From: CBDCCV01 sp965215025 | Lineage (GTDB): Bacteria > Bacteroidota > Rhodothermia > Rhodothermales > Salinibacteraceae | DNA: 64,000 nt | Direction of reading: 5' to 3' | Assembly (NCBI GenBank): GCA_965215025.1 | Contig: CBDCCV010000001.1 | Span: 1,984,001 to 2,048,000 of the forward strand | Shown here: one piece after another, positions 43,973-53,167 of the stretch | How positions within the stretch are numbered: the first letter of the stretch is position 1 | Layout: each line of letters begins with the position of its first letter | Notes under the pieces: generated by a model | The model's database searches: none | What the model was told of the DNA's origin: nothing | The model's input: the letters and a program-made list of their open reading frames with translations, nothing else | Program-made: the position numbers and the translations under genes

Positions 43973-44076
43973 CGTACAGCCAGGCTTTACACTTTTGAGA
44001 TGCGTCAAGGCTAGGCGCCTGCTCATCTTGAAGGATACATGGCGGCGGGCAAACGAACCGGCTCAGGAGGTTTCTT

Positions 44077-45249
44077 ATGAATCAAAACAGCAGACGTGCG
44101 AGCGTACGCATGGCGCACAGCCGTTCTCAGAAGCGTGCGGCGTGGCGTGGCCTCGCGCTGGCAGCATGGATGCTCTGCGGCGCCGTCCTCCTCAGCGCCT
44201 GCGACACCGAGGCCGGATCGACCAACGAAGACTCCCCTGACCTCGACTGCGCCTTCTCGACCGACCTGTTTGCAGACGGCGGCGTTGGGCGTGACGGCAT
44301 CCCCGCCCTTCTGATTGATGAGGACGGCGTGGCGCCGGAATTCGTGGACGTAGGAGCGGACGGGACGGCGTATCTCCAAAACTCCAGCCGCGTGATTGGC
44401 CTCATGATCGGCGGGCAGGCGTACGCCGTGCCGCACAACATCCTGTGGTGGCACGAGATCGCCAACCTCGACATCGGCGGGGCGCGGCTGGCCGTGACGT
44501 ACTGCCCGCTCACGGGGTCGAGCATGACCTTTGACCGCGCCGTCGTGGACGGGGCCGAGTTCGGCGTCTCGGGGCTGCTCTTCCGGAACAACCTCACCAT
44601 GTTCGACCGGGCCTCCGGCGAGTCGCTCTGGCCGCAGATGAACCGCGAAGCCGGCTGCGGCCCGCGCATCGGCACCGATCTGGAGATGGTCCCCGCCATC
44701 GAGATGCGCTGGGACGGCTGGGTATCGCTCCATCCCGAAACGAAGGTGGTCTCCAGCAACACACGTCTCGTCCGCGACTACACGCGCTATCCGTACGGCG
44801 ACTACGAGCAGCTCGGCAACACGCGCCTCCTCGATCCACGCACGGAGATTGACGAGCGCCGACCGCCCAAGGAGCGCGTCCTCGGCATCCCAGATGGCGA
44901 CGGCGGCGGCATCGCCTTCCCCTTCGGCACACTCGCGGGCGACGGAGATGCAGCGGCGCGCGTCGTGGAAGAAACTGCCGGGGGGCAGCCCGTGGTCGTC
45001 TTCTGGGACGGCGTGCGCGATGGCGCGAGGGCGTACCGGCCCGTCCTGGACGGCGAGCCGCTCACGTTCGAGGTGCACGGCGGAGAAATCGTGGACACGG
45101 AAACGGAGAGCACGTGGCGTATCGACGGCGTGGCCGTGGCCGGCCCGCGCGCAGGCGCTGCGCTCGAGCCGGTAGAAAATGCCTACGTGGCCTTCTGGTT
45201 TGCCTGGGCGGCATTCCAGCCCCAGACGCGGCTCTGGAAGGGCGACTGA
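44077..45249 (+). CDS. DUF3179 lipoprotein
   Basis: A 390-residue protein starting at ATG 44077 with AGGAGG six bases upstream (44065-44070), the clearest Shine-Dalgarno site seen in this region. A long basic n-region precedes lipobox LLSAC (Cys42). DUF3179 signature: DGIPALLIDEDGVAPEFVDV, VIGLMIGGQAYAVPHNILWW, VTYCPLTGSSMTFDR and SLHPETKVVSSNT. DUF3179 proteins are secreted and of unknown role; the conserved Cys of YCPLTGS and His of PHNI suggest a metal or thiol site. Its stop overlaps the next start (TGATG), so the two are translationally coupled. Confidence 0.9.
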   Translation: MNQNSRRASVRMAHSRSQKRAAWRGLALAAWMLCGAVLLSACDTEAGSTNEDSPDLDCAFSTDLFADGGVGRDGIPALLIDEDGVAPEFVDVGADGTAYLQNSSRVIGLMIGGQAYAVPHNILWWHEIANLDIGGARLAVTYCPLTGSSMTFDRAVVDGAEFGVSGLLFRNNLTMFDRASGESLWPQMNREAGCGPRIGTDLEMVPAIEMRWDGWVSLHPETKVVSSNTRLVRDYTRYPYGDYEQLGNTRLLDPRTEIDERRPPKERVLGIPDGDGGGIAFPFGTLAGDGDAAARVVEETAGGQPVVVFWDGVRDGARAYRPVLDGEPLTFEVHGGEIVDTETESTWRIDGVAVAGPRAGAALEPVENAYVAFWFAWAAFQPQTRLWKGD

Positions 45250-46103
45250 TGCGCGCCCCGCCTGCCGCGCTTATGCTGCTGCTGATGGGCGTCCTTGCTA
45301 CGCCCACGCGCGGCCAGTGGATCGAGGCGCCCGGCGCCGGCTGGGTCCAGGCCGATCTCTACCACCACGACACGCGCCGCACGTTCGGCACCGATGGCGA
45401 CCCCGAGCGCATCTTTGCCGACGGGCACGCCGTCACGACCTCGCTCTACCTCTCGGCGGCAGTCGGGGTCGTGCGTGGGGTGGACGTGTGGGCGCAGCTT
45501 CCGCTGCACCGCCTCGTTTTCGACAACGCCGCCGGGCGGCGGCTGCGCGCCGGCGTGGGCGATCCGCGCCTGTACCTGCGCGCCGGCCCGTCGCTTCTCG
45601 GATGGCGCAGCCCGGTGCCGGTGGCGCTGCGCGCCGGCGTCAAGCTCCCCGGCGGCGACTTCCCCGTGGACGCCGAGGTCATTCCGCTGGGCGAGGGGCA
45701 GCGCGATTGGGAGCTGCTGCTCGAAGTCGGCCACGCCTTCGGAAAACGCTCGCTCTACGCGATGGGCTGGCTCGGCTACCGCTGGCGCGAGGCGAACAGG
45801 GCCGCCGCCCGCGCGCCCGGCGACGAACGCTTCGCCTTCGCCGCTGCCGGCGGGCGCCTCGCAGACGGCTTCACGTGGAAGCTGGCCGTGGAGGGGTGGT
45901 CGAGCCGCACGCCGCGCCTGCAGGGCGTAGCCGTACCCTCGGCGCGGCGGGCCATGCTGCACGCGGCGCCGCGCCTCGGATGGCGCCTCGGCCCCGGCGT
46001 GCTCGAAGCCGGCGTGCGCCTGCCGCTGGCCGGACGCAACCTGCCGGCCGGGCCGGCCTTCTCCCTCGGCTACTTTTTCGACTGGAGCCGGGCGCTCTGG
46101 TAG
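45249..46103 (+). CDS. Outer-membrane barrel protein, coupled to DUF3179
   Basis: A 284-residue protein starting at ATG 45249 with signal peptide MRAPPAALMLLLMGVLATPT and cleavage near RGQW. Alternating strands and aromatic residues continue to the C-terminal SLGYFFDWSRALW, as in barrels of the meta-pathway or transporter type. It resembles proteins annotated as putative outer-membrane transporters, but I cannot name the family with certainty. The one-base overlap with the DUF3179 stop implies the two act together. Confidence 0.68.
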   Translation: MRAPPAALMLLLMGVLATPTRGQWIEAPGAGWVQADLYHHDTRRTFGTDGDPERIFADGHAVTTSLYLSAAVGVVRGVDVWAQLPLHRLVFDNAAGRRLRAGVGDPRLYLRAGPSLLGWRSPVPVALRAGVKLPGGDFPVDAEVIPLGEGQRDWELLLEVGHAFGKRSLYAMGWLGYRWREANRAAARAPGDERFAFAAAGGRLADGFTWKLAVEGWSSRTPRLQGVAVPSARRAMLHAAPRLGWRLGPGVLEAGVRLPLAGRNLPAGPAFSLGYFFDWSRALW

Positions 46104-46107
46104 GGGG

Positions 46108-46125
46108 GACACGATATATCGTGTC
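46108..46125. repeat. Perfect 18-bp palindrome
   Basis: GACACGATATATCGTGTC is a perfect palindrome in the gap between the barrel gene and the convergent M23 peptidase gene, framed by GGGG and TCTAC. It resembles the element at 34096-34119 and known dispersed GTAGAGACACG-type palindromes. Confidence 0.8.
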
Positions 46126-46146
46126 TCTACGTCGGAGCCGCTCGCG

Positions 46147-47511
46147 TTACCGCAGCGCCGGCGATGCCGTGAAAGCCGGAGTGAAGGAGAGCACCGTGGG
46201 TGCGCCGATCATAGCCGCCAGCGACGGCTCGCCCGTGTGCAAGACCGGCATCAGATCGGCGAGGACCTGATCAAAGGCCATCCGGTGCTGCGGCGCGACC
46301 GGCTCGGAGGGCGGCATCACTTCCTTGCGCGAGTCCACCTGCCGGCCGTTTTTCCAGAAGCGGTAGCACAGATGCGGCCCCGTGGCCAGCCCCGTCGAGC
46401 CGACGTAGCCGATGACCTGCCCCTGCTCGACCTCCGTGCCAGGGCGGATGCCCTTGGCAATCTTTGAGAGGTGCAGGTAGCCCGTGGTGTACGTGGCGTT
46501 GTGGCGGATCTTGACCCAGTTACCGTTGTAGCGCTTGCGCCCGGCTTCGAGCACCTTCCCATCGCCTACCGAGCGGACGGGCGTGCCGCGCGCGGCGGCG
46601 TAGTCGGTGCCGAGGTGCGCTTTGTAGCGCTTCTGCACGGGGTGGAAGCGGCGCTTGGTGTAGCCCGAGGAGATGCGGCGGTAGCGCAGCGGCGCCTTCA
46701 GGAGCGCCTTGCGCAGGCTCTCGCCCTCTTCGTCGAAGTATTCGCCGCGCCCGTCCTGCTCGAAGTAGAAGCCGTAGAAGTCCTCGTCGTTGTGCGTGAA
46801 GTGGGCCGCCAGGATTTTGCCCAGGCCCACCGCCTCGCCGTCCACCTGCTCTTCTTCGTAAACGACCTCGAAGCGGTCGCCGCGCTGGATGCGGTAGAAG
46901 TCGATCTGCCACGCGAACACCTCGGAGAGGTCAAAGGCCAGCATCGGGTTCACGTCGGCCTCGGCGAGCGTCTGGTAGAGCGACGAGCGGATGGTGCCGC
47001 TGGCGCGCTTCTGCACCGTCTCGACGGAGCGCTCGCCCGTGCGGACGCGCAGCGTGTCGTCTACATCGAAAATCACGTAGCGCAGCGCGTCCTGCTCGTA
47101 GACCACGTGGCGCACCTCGCGGCTGGCCGGGTCGCGGTACACGCGGTAGGGCCGGCCCGCCCGGATGTGGCGCACGTTGAACACCGGCTCGGCGGCCCCG
47201 ACGAGTTCGACGACGGTGGGATACGGCACGTCGTACGCCGTGAGCATCTCGGCAAAGGTCTCGCCCCGGCGCACCCGGTGCTCCTCTACGGCAAGCCCTT
47301 CGGATGGGAGACCGAACGCATCCGTCGCCGGCGCGCCGGGTGCCTCGGCAAGGTCGGTTTCTTCTGCCTCGGAGGCGAGGCTCGCAGCCGCCTCGCGCAG
47401 GCCGAGCGCCGCCTGAAGCGACTGCTGCGGCTCGGCCGAGCGCAGGCCGTACATCAGAAGAACGAGAAGAACGAGAAAGCCGGCAAGCTTGGTGATCTTA
47501 GAAGGGCGCAT
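46147..47511 (-). CDS. M23-family metallopeptidase (peptidoglycan hydrolase)
   Basis: A 454-residue protein with one N-terminal membrane segment (about residues 10-25) and a large periplasmic part. The middle has an OapA/LysM-like region (HRVRRGETFAEMLTAYDVPY). The C-terminal M23 domain carries the zinc ligands in AHLGTDYAAARG, YLHLSKIAKG and GPHLCYRFW. Such enzymes cut peptide cross-links in peptidoglycan, and this layout resembles MepM/Csd3-type enzymes. The first Asp and the HxH motif are all present, so it should be active. Confidence 0.92.
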   Translation of the reverse strand: MRPSKITKLAGFLVLLVLLMYGLRSAEPQQSLQAALGLREAAASLASEAEETDLAEAPGAPATDAFGLPSEGLAVEEHRVRRGETFAEMLTAYDVPYPTVVELVGAAEPVFNVRHIRAGRPYRVYRDPASREVRHVVYEQDALRYVIFDVDDTLRVRTGERSVETVQKRASGTIRSSLYQTLAEADVNPMLAFDLSEVFAWQIDFYRIQRGDRFEVVYEEEQVDGEAVGLGKILAAHFTHNDEDFYGFYFEQDGRGEYFDEEGESLRKALLKAPLRYRRISSGYTKRRFHPVQKRYKAHLGTDYAAARGTPVRSVGDGKVLEAGRKRYNGNWVKIRHNATYTTGYLHLSKIAKGIRPGTEVEQGQVIGYVGSTGLATGPHLCYRFWKNGRQVDSRKEVMPPSEPVAPQHRMAFDQVLADLMPVLHTGEPSLAAMIGAPTVLSFTPAFTASPALR

Positions 47512-47879
47512 ACGAGAAAGCGTTCAGGCGGTGCGGTGAAAACGACGGTGCTGGGTAGAAGCGAAAACAGTCCCGACCAAAATTATGACGCAAACGTTAG
47601 GAATTTCCAGCGGATGCTTTGCTTCGTTTAAAAGACGCAACGTCTTGCTGTACAACGAATTAGCTCTATAGAGAAAGAAGTCGAACAAGGCCAATCGCGT
47701 CTGAGGCCGAGGGGACGTGCTTTCAACCTACGAGAGCGCTTGCAAAAAACGCGAACTTCATACCAGGCGCCTATGTGGATTCACGAGAGTTCATGAACCC
47801 GAGACGACCAACGATGGACGGATGACGACGGCGGGTGCTTGCTTAGTGGGGCGCGAAGGACCTGCCGATCAAAAGTCGA
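47512..47879. other. Intergenic stretch with repeat element
   Basis: This 368-base gap is less GC-rich around 47575-47720 than its surroundings. It contains a short inverted repeat, AAGACG (47632-47637) and CGTCTT (47641-47646), and a copy of the GACGACC/ACGATGG intergenic element at 47803-47831. No coding frame is supportable. Confidence 0.5.
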
Positions 47880-48497
47880 TTATTCCTGAGAGGGCGTGGC
47901 GGCGGGCCGCCACGTGTCCTCACGTTCGCCGGCCTCGTGGTTGGCGGCGCGGGCCAGGACGAAGAGGAGATCCGAGAGCCGGTTGAGGTAGATGGCCGCC
48001 TGCATGTTGACCGAGCCTTCGCTGCCGCCGCGCGCGTTGGGATCGGCGGCCTCGACGGCGAGGCGCTCGGCGCGGCGGCAGACCGTGCGGGCCACGTGCA
48101 GCGCCGAGGCCGCCGGCGTTCCGCCCGGCAGGATGAAATGCTTCAAGGCCGGCAGCTTCTCGTCAAATGCATCGATGTCGGCCTCGATCTGCTGCACGTG
48201 CTCGGCGCCGATGCGGGGCACGACGGGCTTCGCATCCGACGGCGTGGCGAGGTCGGCGCCCAGGATGAAAAGCTCTTCTTGGAGGCGGCCAAGCACGTCC
48301 CGCAGTCGGCCGGACGCGGCCCCTTCAGAGAGCAGCGCGCGCGCCATGCCCACGTGCGAGTTCGTCTCGTCCACGGTGCCGTAGGCGTCGATGCGCGGGT
48401 GGTCCTTCGGCACGCGCCCCCCGCCGAAAAGCGAGGTGGTGCCTTCGTCGCCCGTGCGGGTGTAGATTTTCTTTTTCTTGGTTTTCTTTTCAGCCAT
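47880..48497 (-). CDS. Cob(I)alamin adenosyltransferase (PduO type)
   Basis: A 205-residue enzyme that attaches the adenosyl group of ATP to cob(I)alamin, making adenosylcobalamin. The N-terminal basic stretch is followed by IYTRTGDEGTTSLFGGGRV, DAYGTVDETNSHVGMARALL, VCRRAERLAVEA and the closing AIYLNRLSDLLFVLARAANH, all typical of the PduO/EutT-like family. Start: ATG at 48495-48497. An ABC ATPase gene lies 49 bases upstream on the same strand, suggesting shared transcription and B12 use. Confidence 0.93.
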   Translation of the reverse strand: MAEKKTKKKKIYTRTGDEGTTSLFGGGRVPKDHPRIDAYGTVDETNSHVGMARALLSEGAASGRLRDVLGRLQEELFILGADLATPSDAKPVVPRIGAEHVQQIEADIDAFDEKLPALKHFILPGGTPAASALHVARTVCRRAERLAVEAADPNARGGSEGSVNMQAAIYLNRLSDLLFVLARAANHEAGEREDTWRPAATPSQE

Positions 48498-48546
48498 GCG
48501 AATGAAGTAGGGTGAATGAGACGAGGCGCGCGAAGAGCAAGATGGC

Positions 48547-49365
48547 TCATGCCGGGGCGGAGGCCGTCACCGGCGCGAGGTAGCGGATGGTGACGGAGCC
48601 GTCAGCGGCCGGGCGCACGCGCGCGTCCATGCGGAAGACGTCGGCGATGCGCGCGGCGGTGAGCACATCGGCGGGCGGGCCGTCGGCGGCGAGGCGCCCT
48701 CCGGAAAGCACAAGCAGGCGGTGGGCGTAACGGGCGGCCAGCTCCAGGTCGTGGAAGACGGCGAGGACGGTATGCCCTTCGTCCACGAGCGCGCGGATCT
48801 GCTCCATAAAGGCAAACTGGTAGTGCACGTCCAGGTGCGCGGTCGGCTCGTCGAGGAGGAGCACGTCGGCTTCCTGGACGAGGGCCTGGGCCAAAAAGGC
48901 GCGCTGCATCTCGCCGCCGCTGAGCGAGAGAACCGAGCGCTCGGCAAAGCCGCCGAGGTCCACGCGCGCCAAGGCTCCCTGCACGAGCGCGCGGTCGCGC
49001 GCGGCGTAGGGCTGAAGCCAGCCCTTGTGCGGCGCGCGGCCGAGTCGCACCAGCTCCTCCACGCTAAAGTCGAACGCCAGCGCCGGCGACTGCCGCACAA
49101 ACGCCATCCGGCGCGCCAGCGCGCGAGGCGACCACTCGGCCACGGCGCGGCCGTCCAGCGTGAGGCGCCCGCGGTACGGCAGCGCCCCGCCGATGGCGCG
49201 CAGGAGCGTCGTCTTCCCGCTGCCGTTGGGACCCACGAGGCCCACCCACGTCCCGGCCTCAACGGAGAAGCTGATCTCGGAGAGGATCGGCTGCCCGCTC
49301 AGCGCTACGTGCAGATCATCGGCGGCGAGGAGGGGAGCGGCGGACGAGGGGGCGCGGGTGGGCAT
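48547..49365 (-). CDS. ABC transporter ATP-binding protein, iron-chelate/cobalamin type
   Basis: A 272-residue ATPase of the FecE/HmuV/BtuD group. Walker A is GPNGSGKTT, the Q-loop lies in AFVRQSPALAFDFSVEELV, the signature is LSGGEMQR, Walker B is VLLLDEPTAHLD and the switch His is in VFHDLELAARYA. No permease or binding-protein gene is present near it, so it either serves a transporter encoded elsewhere or has lost its partners. Position next to the cobalamin adenosyltransferase makes B12 the most likely cargo. Confidence 0.88.
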   Translation of the reverse strand: MPTRAPSSAAPLLAADDLHVALSGQPILSEISFSVEAGTWVGLVGPNGSGKTTLLRAIGGALPYRGRLTLDGRAVAEWSPRALARRMAFVRQSPALAFDFSVEELVRLGRAPHKGWLQPYAARDRALVQGALARVDLGGFAERSVLSLSGGEMQRAFLAQALVQEADVLLLDEPTAHLDVHYQFAFMEQIRALVDEGHTVLAVFHDLELAARYAHRLLVLSGGRLAADGPPADVLTAARIADVFRMDARVRPAADGSVTIRYLAPVTASAPA

Positions 49366-49433
49366 GGCGCGCGGGAAGAGGCGACATCAGCCTCGGGGAA
49401 GATCGGTGCGGCGGGCGGGTGCAGGAGAAGAGC

Positions 49434-49796
49434 TTACCGCATGAGCAGGACGCGACGCGTGGCCGTAAACGTCTCGCCGCGGGCGCGGTAGAGGTAGATG
49501 CCGCTGGGTAGCGCCTCGGCGTCCAGGACGAAGGTGCGCTTCTGCCCGGCATCGAAGCGCCCGGCAAAGAGCGTGCGCACGCGCTGGCCGAGCACGTTGT
49601 ACGCGGCCACCTCCACGTGCTGCTCGGTAGGCACCACGAGCGAGAACTGGGTGCGCGTCTCGAACGGATTCGGGTACGCCGCCGAGAGCACGTGCTCCTC
49701 CGGCGGGGCCGCCTGCCCCAGCGCCTCTGCCGGCCCCGCTACGCACAGCAGAAGGGCCGTCAGCATCAGCAAGTAGCGCGGTAGCGTGTGCCGCAT
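49434..49796 (-). CDS. Stand-alone type IX sorting domain protein
   Basis: A 120-residue protein starting at CAT 49794-49796. A signal peptide of about 30 residues is followed almost directly by a type A sorting domain: LSAAYPNPFETRTQFSLVVP, VEVAAYNVLGQRVRTLFAG and LPSGIYLYRARGETFTATRR. There is almost no cargo between them. Normally this domain sits at the end of a large secreted protein and directs passage through type IX secretion. It may be a truncated gene or a small surface protein. PorQ is encoded at 6.7 kb. Confidence 0.75.
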   Translation of the reverse strand: MRHTLPRYLLMLTALLLCVAGPAEALGQAAPPEEHVLSAAYPNPFETRTQFSLVVPTEQHVEVAAYNVLGQRVRTLFAGRFDAGQKRTFVLDAEALPSGIYLYRARGETFTATRRVLLMR

Positions 49797-49914
49797 GAGC
49801 GAGGCCAGCGCAAAGATGGACGTATCGTATCGAGAGCGTTTCAGAGGCGAGTGTATCGCACCCGTTCTCCCCTCGAAGGTTTCGGAAGGGCGCATCGAGG
49901 GGGTGCAAACGCAG

Positions 49915-49945
49915 AAAGGGACGCGGCCTCTCGGCGCGTCCCTTT
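49915..49945 (-). terminator. Hairpin after the large sorting-domain gene
   Basis: AAAGGGACGCG (49915-49925) and CGCGTCCCTTT (49935-49945) form a perfect 11-bp stem with a nine-base loop, downstream of the minus-strand gene ending at 50016. A short T-run follows on that strand. Confidence 0.78.
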
Positions 49946-50015
49946 CCGTGCGCTGCTTTCGCGCTCAGCGCTCGCCGCTTTCGGGCGCGGCGCTGGCGGA
50001 GTGCGGCGCGGCGCG

Positions 50016-52799
50016 TTACTTCACGAGCACCATCTGCTTCGAGGCGGTGAAGGAGCCGGCCTCGATGCGGTACACGTAGGTCCCGCTCGGCAGCCCGTTG
50101 GCCTGCCACTGCACGCGGTACGTGGCCGGCGTCATGGCCTTGCCGTCCACGAGCGTGGCGACCTTGCGGCCAAGCACGTCGTACACCTCAAGCGTGACCT
50201 CGGCCTGCTCCGCGATGGCGAACTCGATGGTCGTGCTCGCGCGCACCGGGTTGGGGTAATTCCCGCGCAGGGCGAAGCGCGTGGGCCGCTCCGAGGAGAT
50301 CGTCTCCAGGACCGGGTCGCACGTCTGCGTCAGGCCCGCGCCGTTTTCGACTAGGGTGACGAGCGCGCCGCCCTGGTCGAAGCTCTGGCGCTCGCCGCGG
50401 ATCTCGACCGTGGTCGTCTCGTCGGCGTCGAACGTGGCCGTCTCGCCCTCGGCGAAGGGGCCTTGTCCGCCCGCGAAGCCGTCGAGGTTGCGTAGGCGCG
50501 TGAACGTCACCGAGGCGATGCCGCTCTCTTCGTCAGAGGCGGAGGTCACCACGGCCGAGATCTGGTTCTCGTCGTTGCGCTCGAAGGCGATGGCGCCGCA
50601 CACGGGCGGCGTCGTATCCTCGTCCATCTCCTCGACGCCGTTGCCGGAGAGGGCCACCTCTACGCTGCCCTCGTCGGCGTCATCGCTCTCGATGGTGAGC
50701 GTGGCGGCGCGGCTGCCGGCCGCCGACGGCGTGAACGCGACCACGAGCGTGAGGCTGTCCTCCGGGGCCAGCGTGGCTGGCAAGGACGGCGCGTTCTGGA
50801 TCGCGAAGTCCTCCGCGTTGTCGCCACCGATAGCAAGGTCGGAGATCTCGAGGTCGGCGTTGCCCTCGTTCGAGACGACGACGCTGTCCTCAGCGCTCTC
50901 GCCCAGGAGCACGTCGCCAAAGTCGAGCGACTCAGGCGAGACGGCGATGTCACCCTCTTCGACCATCTCCTCGACGCCGTTGCCGCTGAGTTCGACGTCC
51001 ACGCTGCCTTCGTCGGCGTCGTCGCTCTCGATGGTGAGCGTGCCGCTCTGCGCGCCGGCGGACTGCGGGGCGAACACGACGGCGAGGTCCTGCTCTTCGC
51101 CTGGGGCGAGCGTGAAGCTCGTGGGCGCGTCGTCGGCGAGGGAGAAGCCATCGTCGCCGCTGACGGAGACGTCGCTCACGCTCAGGTCGGCGTCGCCCTC
51201 GTTCGAGACCGTGACGGTGTCTGTTTCGCTCTGGCCCACTTGCACGTCGCCGAAGCCGAGCGACTCGGGAGTGACGGCGATGTCGGCGCCGTCCTCCTCG
51301 CCGAGCGTCTGGCCGTCGTTGACTTGGCCGGGCGAGTCGTCGGAGGGGCCGGTCCAGGAGAAGTCGGCATAGTCCGTGCCGGAGCCGGTAAGCTGGAGGC
51401 TTTGCCCGGCGGTCGTGCCCGTGCCTTCCTCCACGCCGATGTCGGTGGAGGTGAGGCCCTGAGCGCAGCCGTCGGCCGCCGTGATCGTGCCCTCGTAGGA
51501 GAGGAACTGCGTCACGCCGCCGCTCTCGACGGGGTTGCCCTGGTAGCAGAGCGCGAGGCCGTCAGGGCTGCCGTTCTGGATGCCCTCCTCCTGGATGGAA
51601 TAGACGGTGAAGTCGCCCTCGCTCTCGCCCTCGGTGAACTCCGAGAGCATGAGTTCGGAGCCGTACGTCTCGCTGTCGGAGCCGTTGTAGAAGACGACGC
51701 TCAGCTCCGAGAGGTCGAGCGTGTCGGCGCGTTCGATGACCACCTCGACGAACTCGCCCACGTCGTCGCCGTCGTTGTCGTAGTGCAGCTCGTTGATCCA
51801 GGCGTTGGGCGAGGGGCCGGCCTCGCCGTCCTCGTCGTTGTCCGTGATGGTGAGGTCGAACATGCTCGGCGAGCCGATGGTGGCCGCGCCGCCCGTCATC
51901 AGGTTCGTGAGGTCGAAGTTGGCCGTCTCATCGGTTTCGTCCTCCTCGTCGTCGGTGATGGGCACCGTCACGTTTTGCGTGTCGCCGTCCGAGGCCGTGG
52001 CGGGGAAGGTGACCGTCTGCGTCATGTAATCGCCGATGTCGCTTGCCTCAGCGCTGCTCTCGCCCGCGTCGAAGGCCACGTCTACGCTCACTTCGTTGCC
52101 ATCCGGGTTGGAGATGGAGACGGCAATCGTGGCCGTGCCGGCGCCCTCGTCCACGGTGGCGCCGCTCTCGGCGAACTGCACGGTCGTCGGGTCGCCATCG
52201 CCGTCATCGCCGCCTAAGGGCGAGCCGTCGTTGTTGTTCTCCCCGGCTGACTCGGCAGTCATCGTGCCAAAGGTGTTCTGCGCCTGGAAGCCGCCTTCGC
52301 CGTTGGGATTGCGCGCGGCGGAGACGCCCTCGAACGCCAGGTCGCCGCCATAGGTGATCGATGCGACCACGTTGCCATCGGCGTCAAGCAAGCGGATGTC
52401 ATCGCCCCCGTTGTTGAGGCCCGGCAGGCCGTCGTCCACGAACGCAGCTGGGATGGGCAAGGAAGAGGGATCGTCTGCGCTTCCGAGGATGACAGCGCCT
52501 TCGCCAGCGTCGAGCGTGGTGCCGTCGGGGAAAGTGTAGGGGCTGCTGCCGCCGTCGGCAATATCGTCGATCTGGTAACCGCTGATGTCGATGGCCGCGT
52601 CACCGGTGTTGACGATCTCGACGAACTCGTCGGCGGAATCGCTCGTCCCGTCGCCGTTGAGGTCGATGCCGCCGTCAGAAGTGTTCGGGTCGGCGAGAAA
52701 CTCGTTGATGACCAAGTCGCCGTCTTGCGCCGTGGCGGGCGCGGCAGCGAAGAGCGCAGCGGTCAGGAGTAGGAGGAACGAAAGTACCGGTGTACGCAT
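50016..52799 (-). CDS. Large secreted protein with lamin-tail, Calx-beta, ASPM-type repeats and type IX sorting tail
   Basis: A 927-residue surface or secreted protein. Signal peptide (MRTPVLSFLLLLTAALFAAA) is followed by a lamin-tail domain (VINEFLADPN...FVEIVNTGDAAI), a Calx-beta domain (FAESGATVDEGAGTATIAVS), a second lamin-tail-like stretch (WINELHYDNDGDDVGEFVEV), two choice-of-anchor D repeats (ESLGFGDVQVG...; ESLDFGDVLLG...) each ending VELSGNG or VALSGNG, a beta domain, and a type A sorting tail (NYPNPVRASTTIEFAI, VYDVLGRKVATLVDG, LPSGTYVYRIEAGSFTAS). Very acidic. Likely a surface adhesin or scaffold. Terminator at 49915. Confidence 0.92.
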   Translation of the reverse strand: MRTPVLSFLLLLTAALFAAAPATAQDGDLVINEFLADPNTSDGGIDLNGDGTSDSADEFVEIVNTGDAAIDISGYQIDDIADGGSSPYTFPDGTTLDAGEGAVILGSADDPSSLPIPAAFVDDGLPGLNNGGDDIRLLDADGNVVASITYGGDLAFEGVSAARNPNGEGGFQAQNTFGTMTAESAGENNNDGSPLGGDDGDGDPTTVQFAESGATVDEGAGTATIAVSISNPDGNEVSVDVAFDAGESSAEASDIGDYMTQTVTFPATASDGDTQNVTVPITDDEEDETDETANFDLTNLMTGGAATIGSPSMFDLTITDNDEDGEAGPSPNAWINELHYDNDGDDVGEFVEVVIERADTLDLSELSVVFYNGSDSETYGSELMLSEFTEGESEGDFTVYSIQEEGIQNGSPDGLALCYQGNPVESGGVTQFLSYEGTITAADGCAQGLTSTDIGVEEGTGTTAGQSLQLTGSGTDYADFSWTGPSDDSPGQVNDGQTLGEEDGADIAVTPESLGFGDVQVGQSETDTVTVSNEGDADLSVSDVSVSGDDGFSLADDAPTSFTLAPGEEQDLAVVFAPQSAGAQSGTLTIESDDADEGSVDVELSGNGVEEMVEEGDIAVSPESLDFGDVLLGESAEDSVVVSNEGNADLEISDLAIGGDNAEDFAIQNAPSLPATLAPEDSLTLVVAFTPSAAGSRAATLTIESDDADEGSVEVALSGNGVEEMDEDTTPPVCGAIAFERNDENQISAVVTSASDEESGIASVTFTRLRNLDGFAGGQGPFAEGETATFDADETTTVEIRGERQSFDQGGALVTLVENGAGLTQTCDPVLETISSERPTRFALRGNYPNPVRASTTIEFAIAEQAEVTLEVYDVLGRKVATLVDGKAMTPATYRVQWQANGLPSGTYVYRIEAGSFTASKQMVLVK

Positions 52800-53167
52800 G
52801 GGTGGCCTCGGAGATCGGGTAAGGGGGGGCGGAGAGCGCTTGCAGAGGTCGCTTTGGGAGCTAAGCCGAAAAGATCAACCGGCTGTCCCTGCCGTTGAGA
52901 GGAAAAACTTTGCGCGAGAGTAAGAGCGAGTGGGTTTTCGGAAAGTAGGCAACACCAGCAGGCAGGCTTGTAATCTGAGTGTGATGCCTGTGTAATTCCT
53001 TCGTGACGGCTCTCTTGAGAGCAGCCAGAGCATTACCGGGCCGAACTGGCAGCAGAGCTTTTCGTCCAAGCGAACCTACGCCACCGGGTCGGCGCACGCC
53101 GTCGCTTTTCGCTCAGTCTTTTCCGCTTTTGTCATCTTTCGGCGCGCGTGCTCCGGTTCAGCAGGAG
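52800..53167. other. Divergent intergenic region
   Basis: This 368-base gap separates the minus-strand sorting-domain gene from the plus-strand methyltransferase gene. It holds one small hairpin, GCTCTC-TT-GAGAGC at 53009-53022. It is less GC-rich than the genes around 52.86-52.99 kb and should contain two promoters, neither of which I can define. Confidence 0.5.

Noticed and set aside
49366..49433. Cobalamin riboswitch near the B12-related genes
   Set aside because: No B12 box or suitable stem pattern could be found here or in 52.8-53.2 kb.
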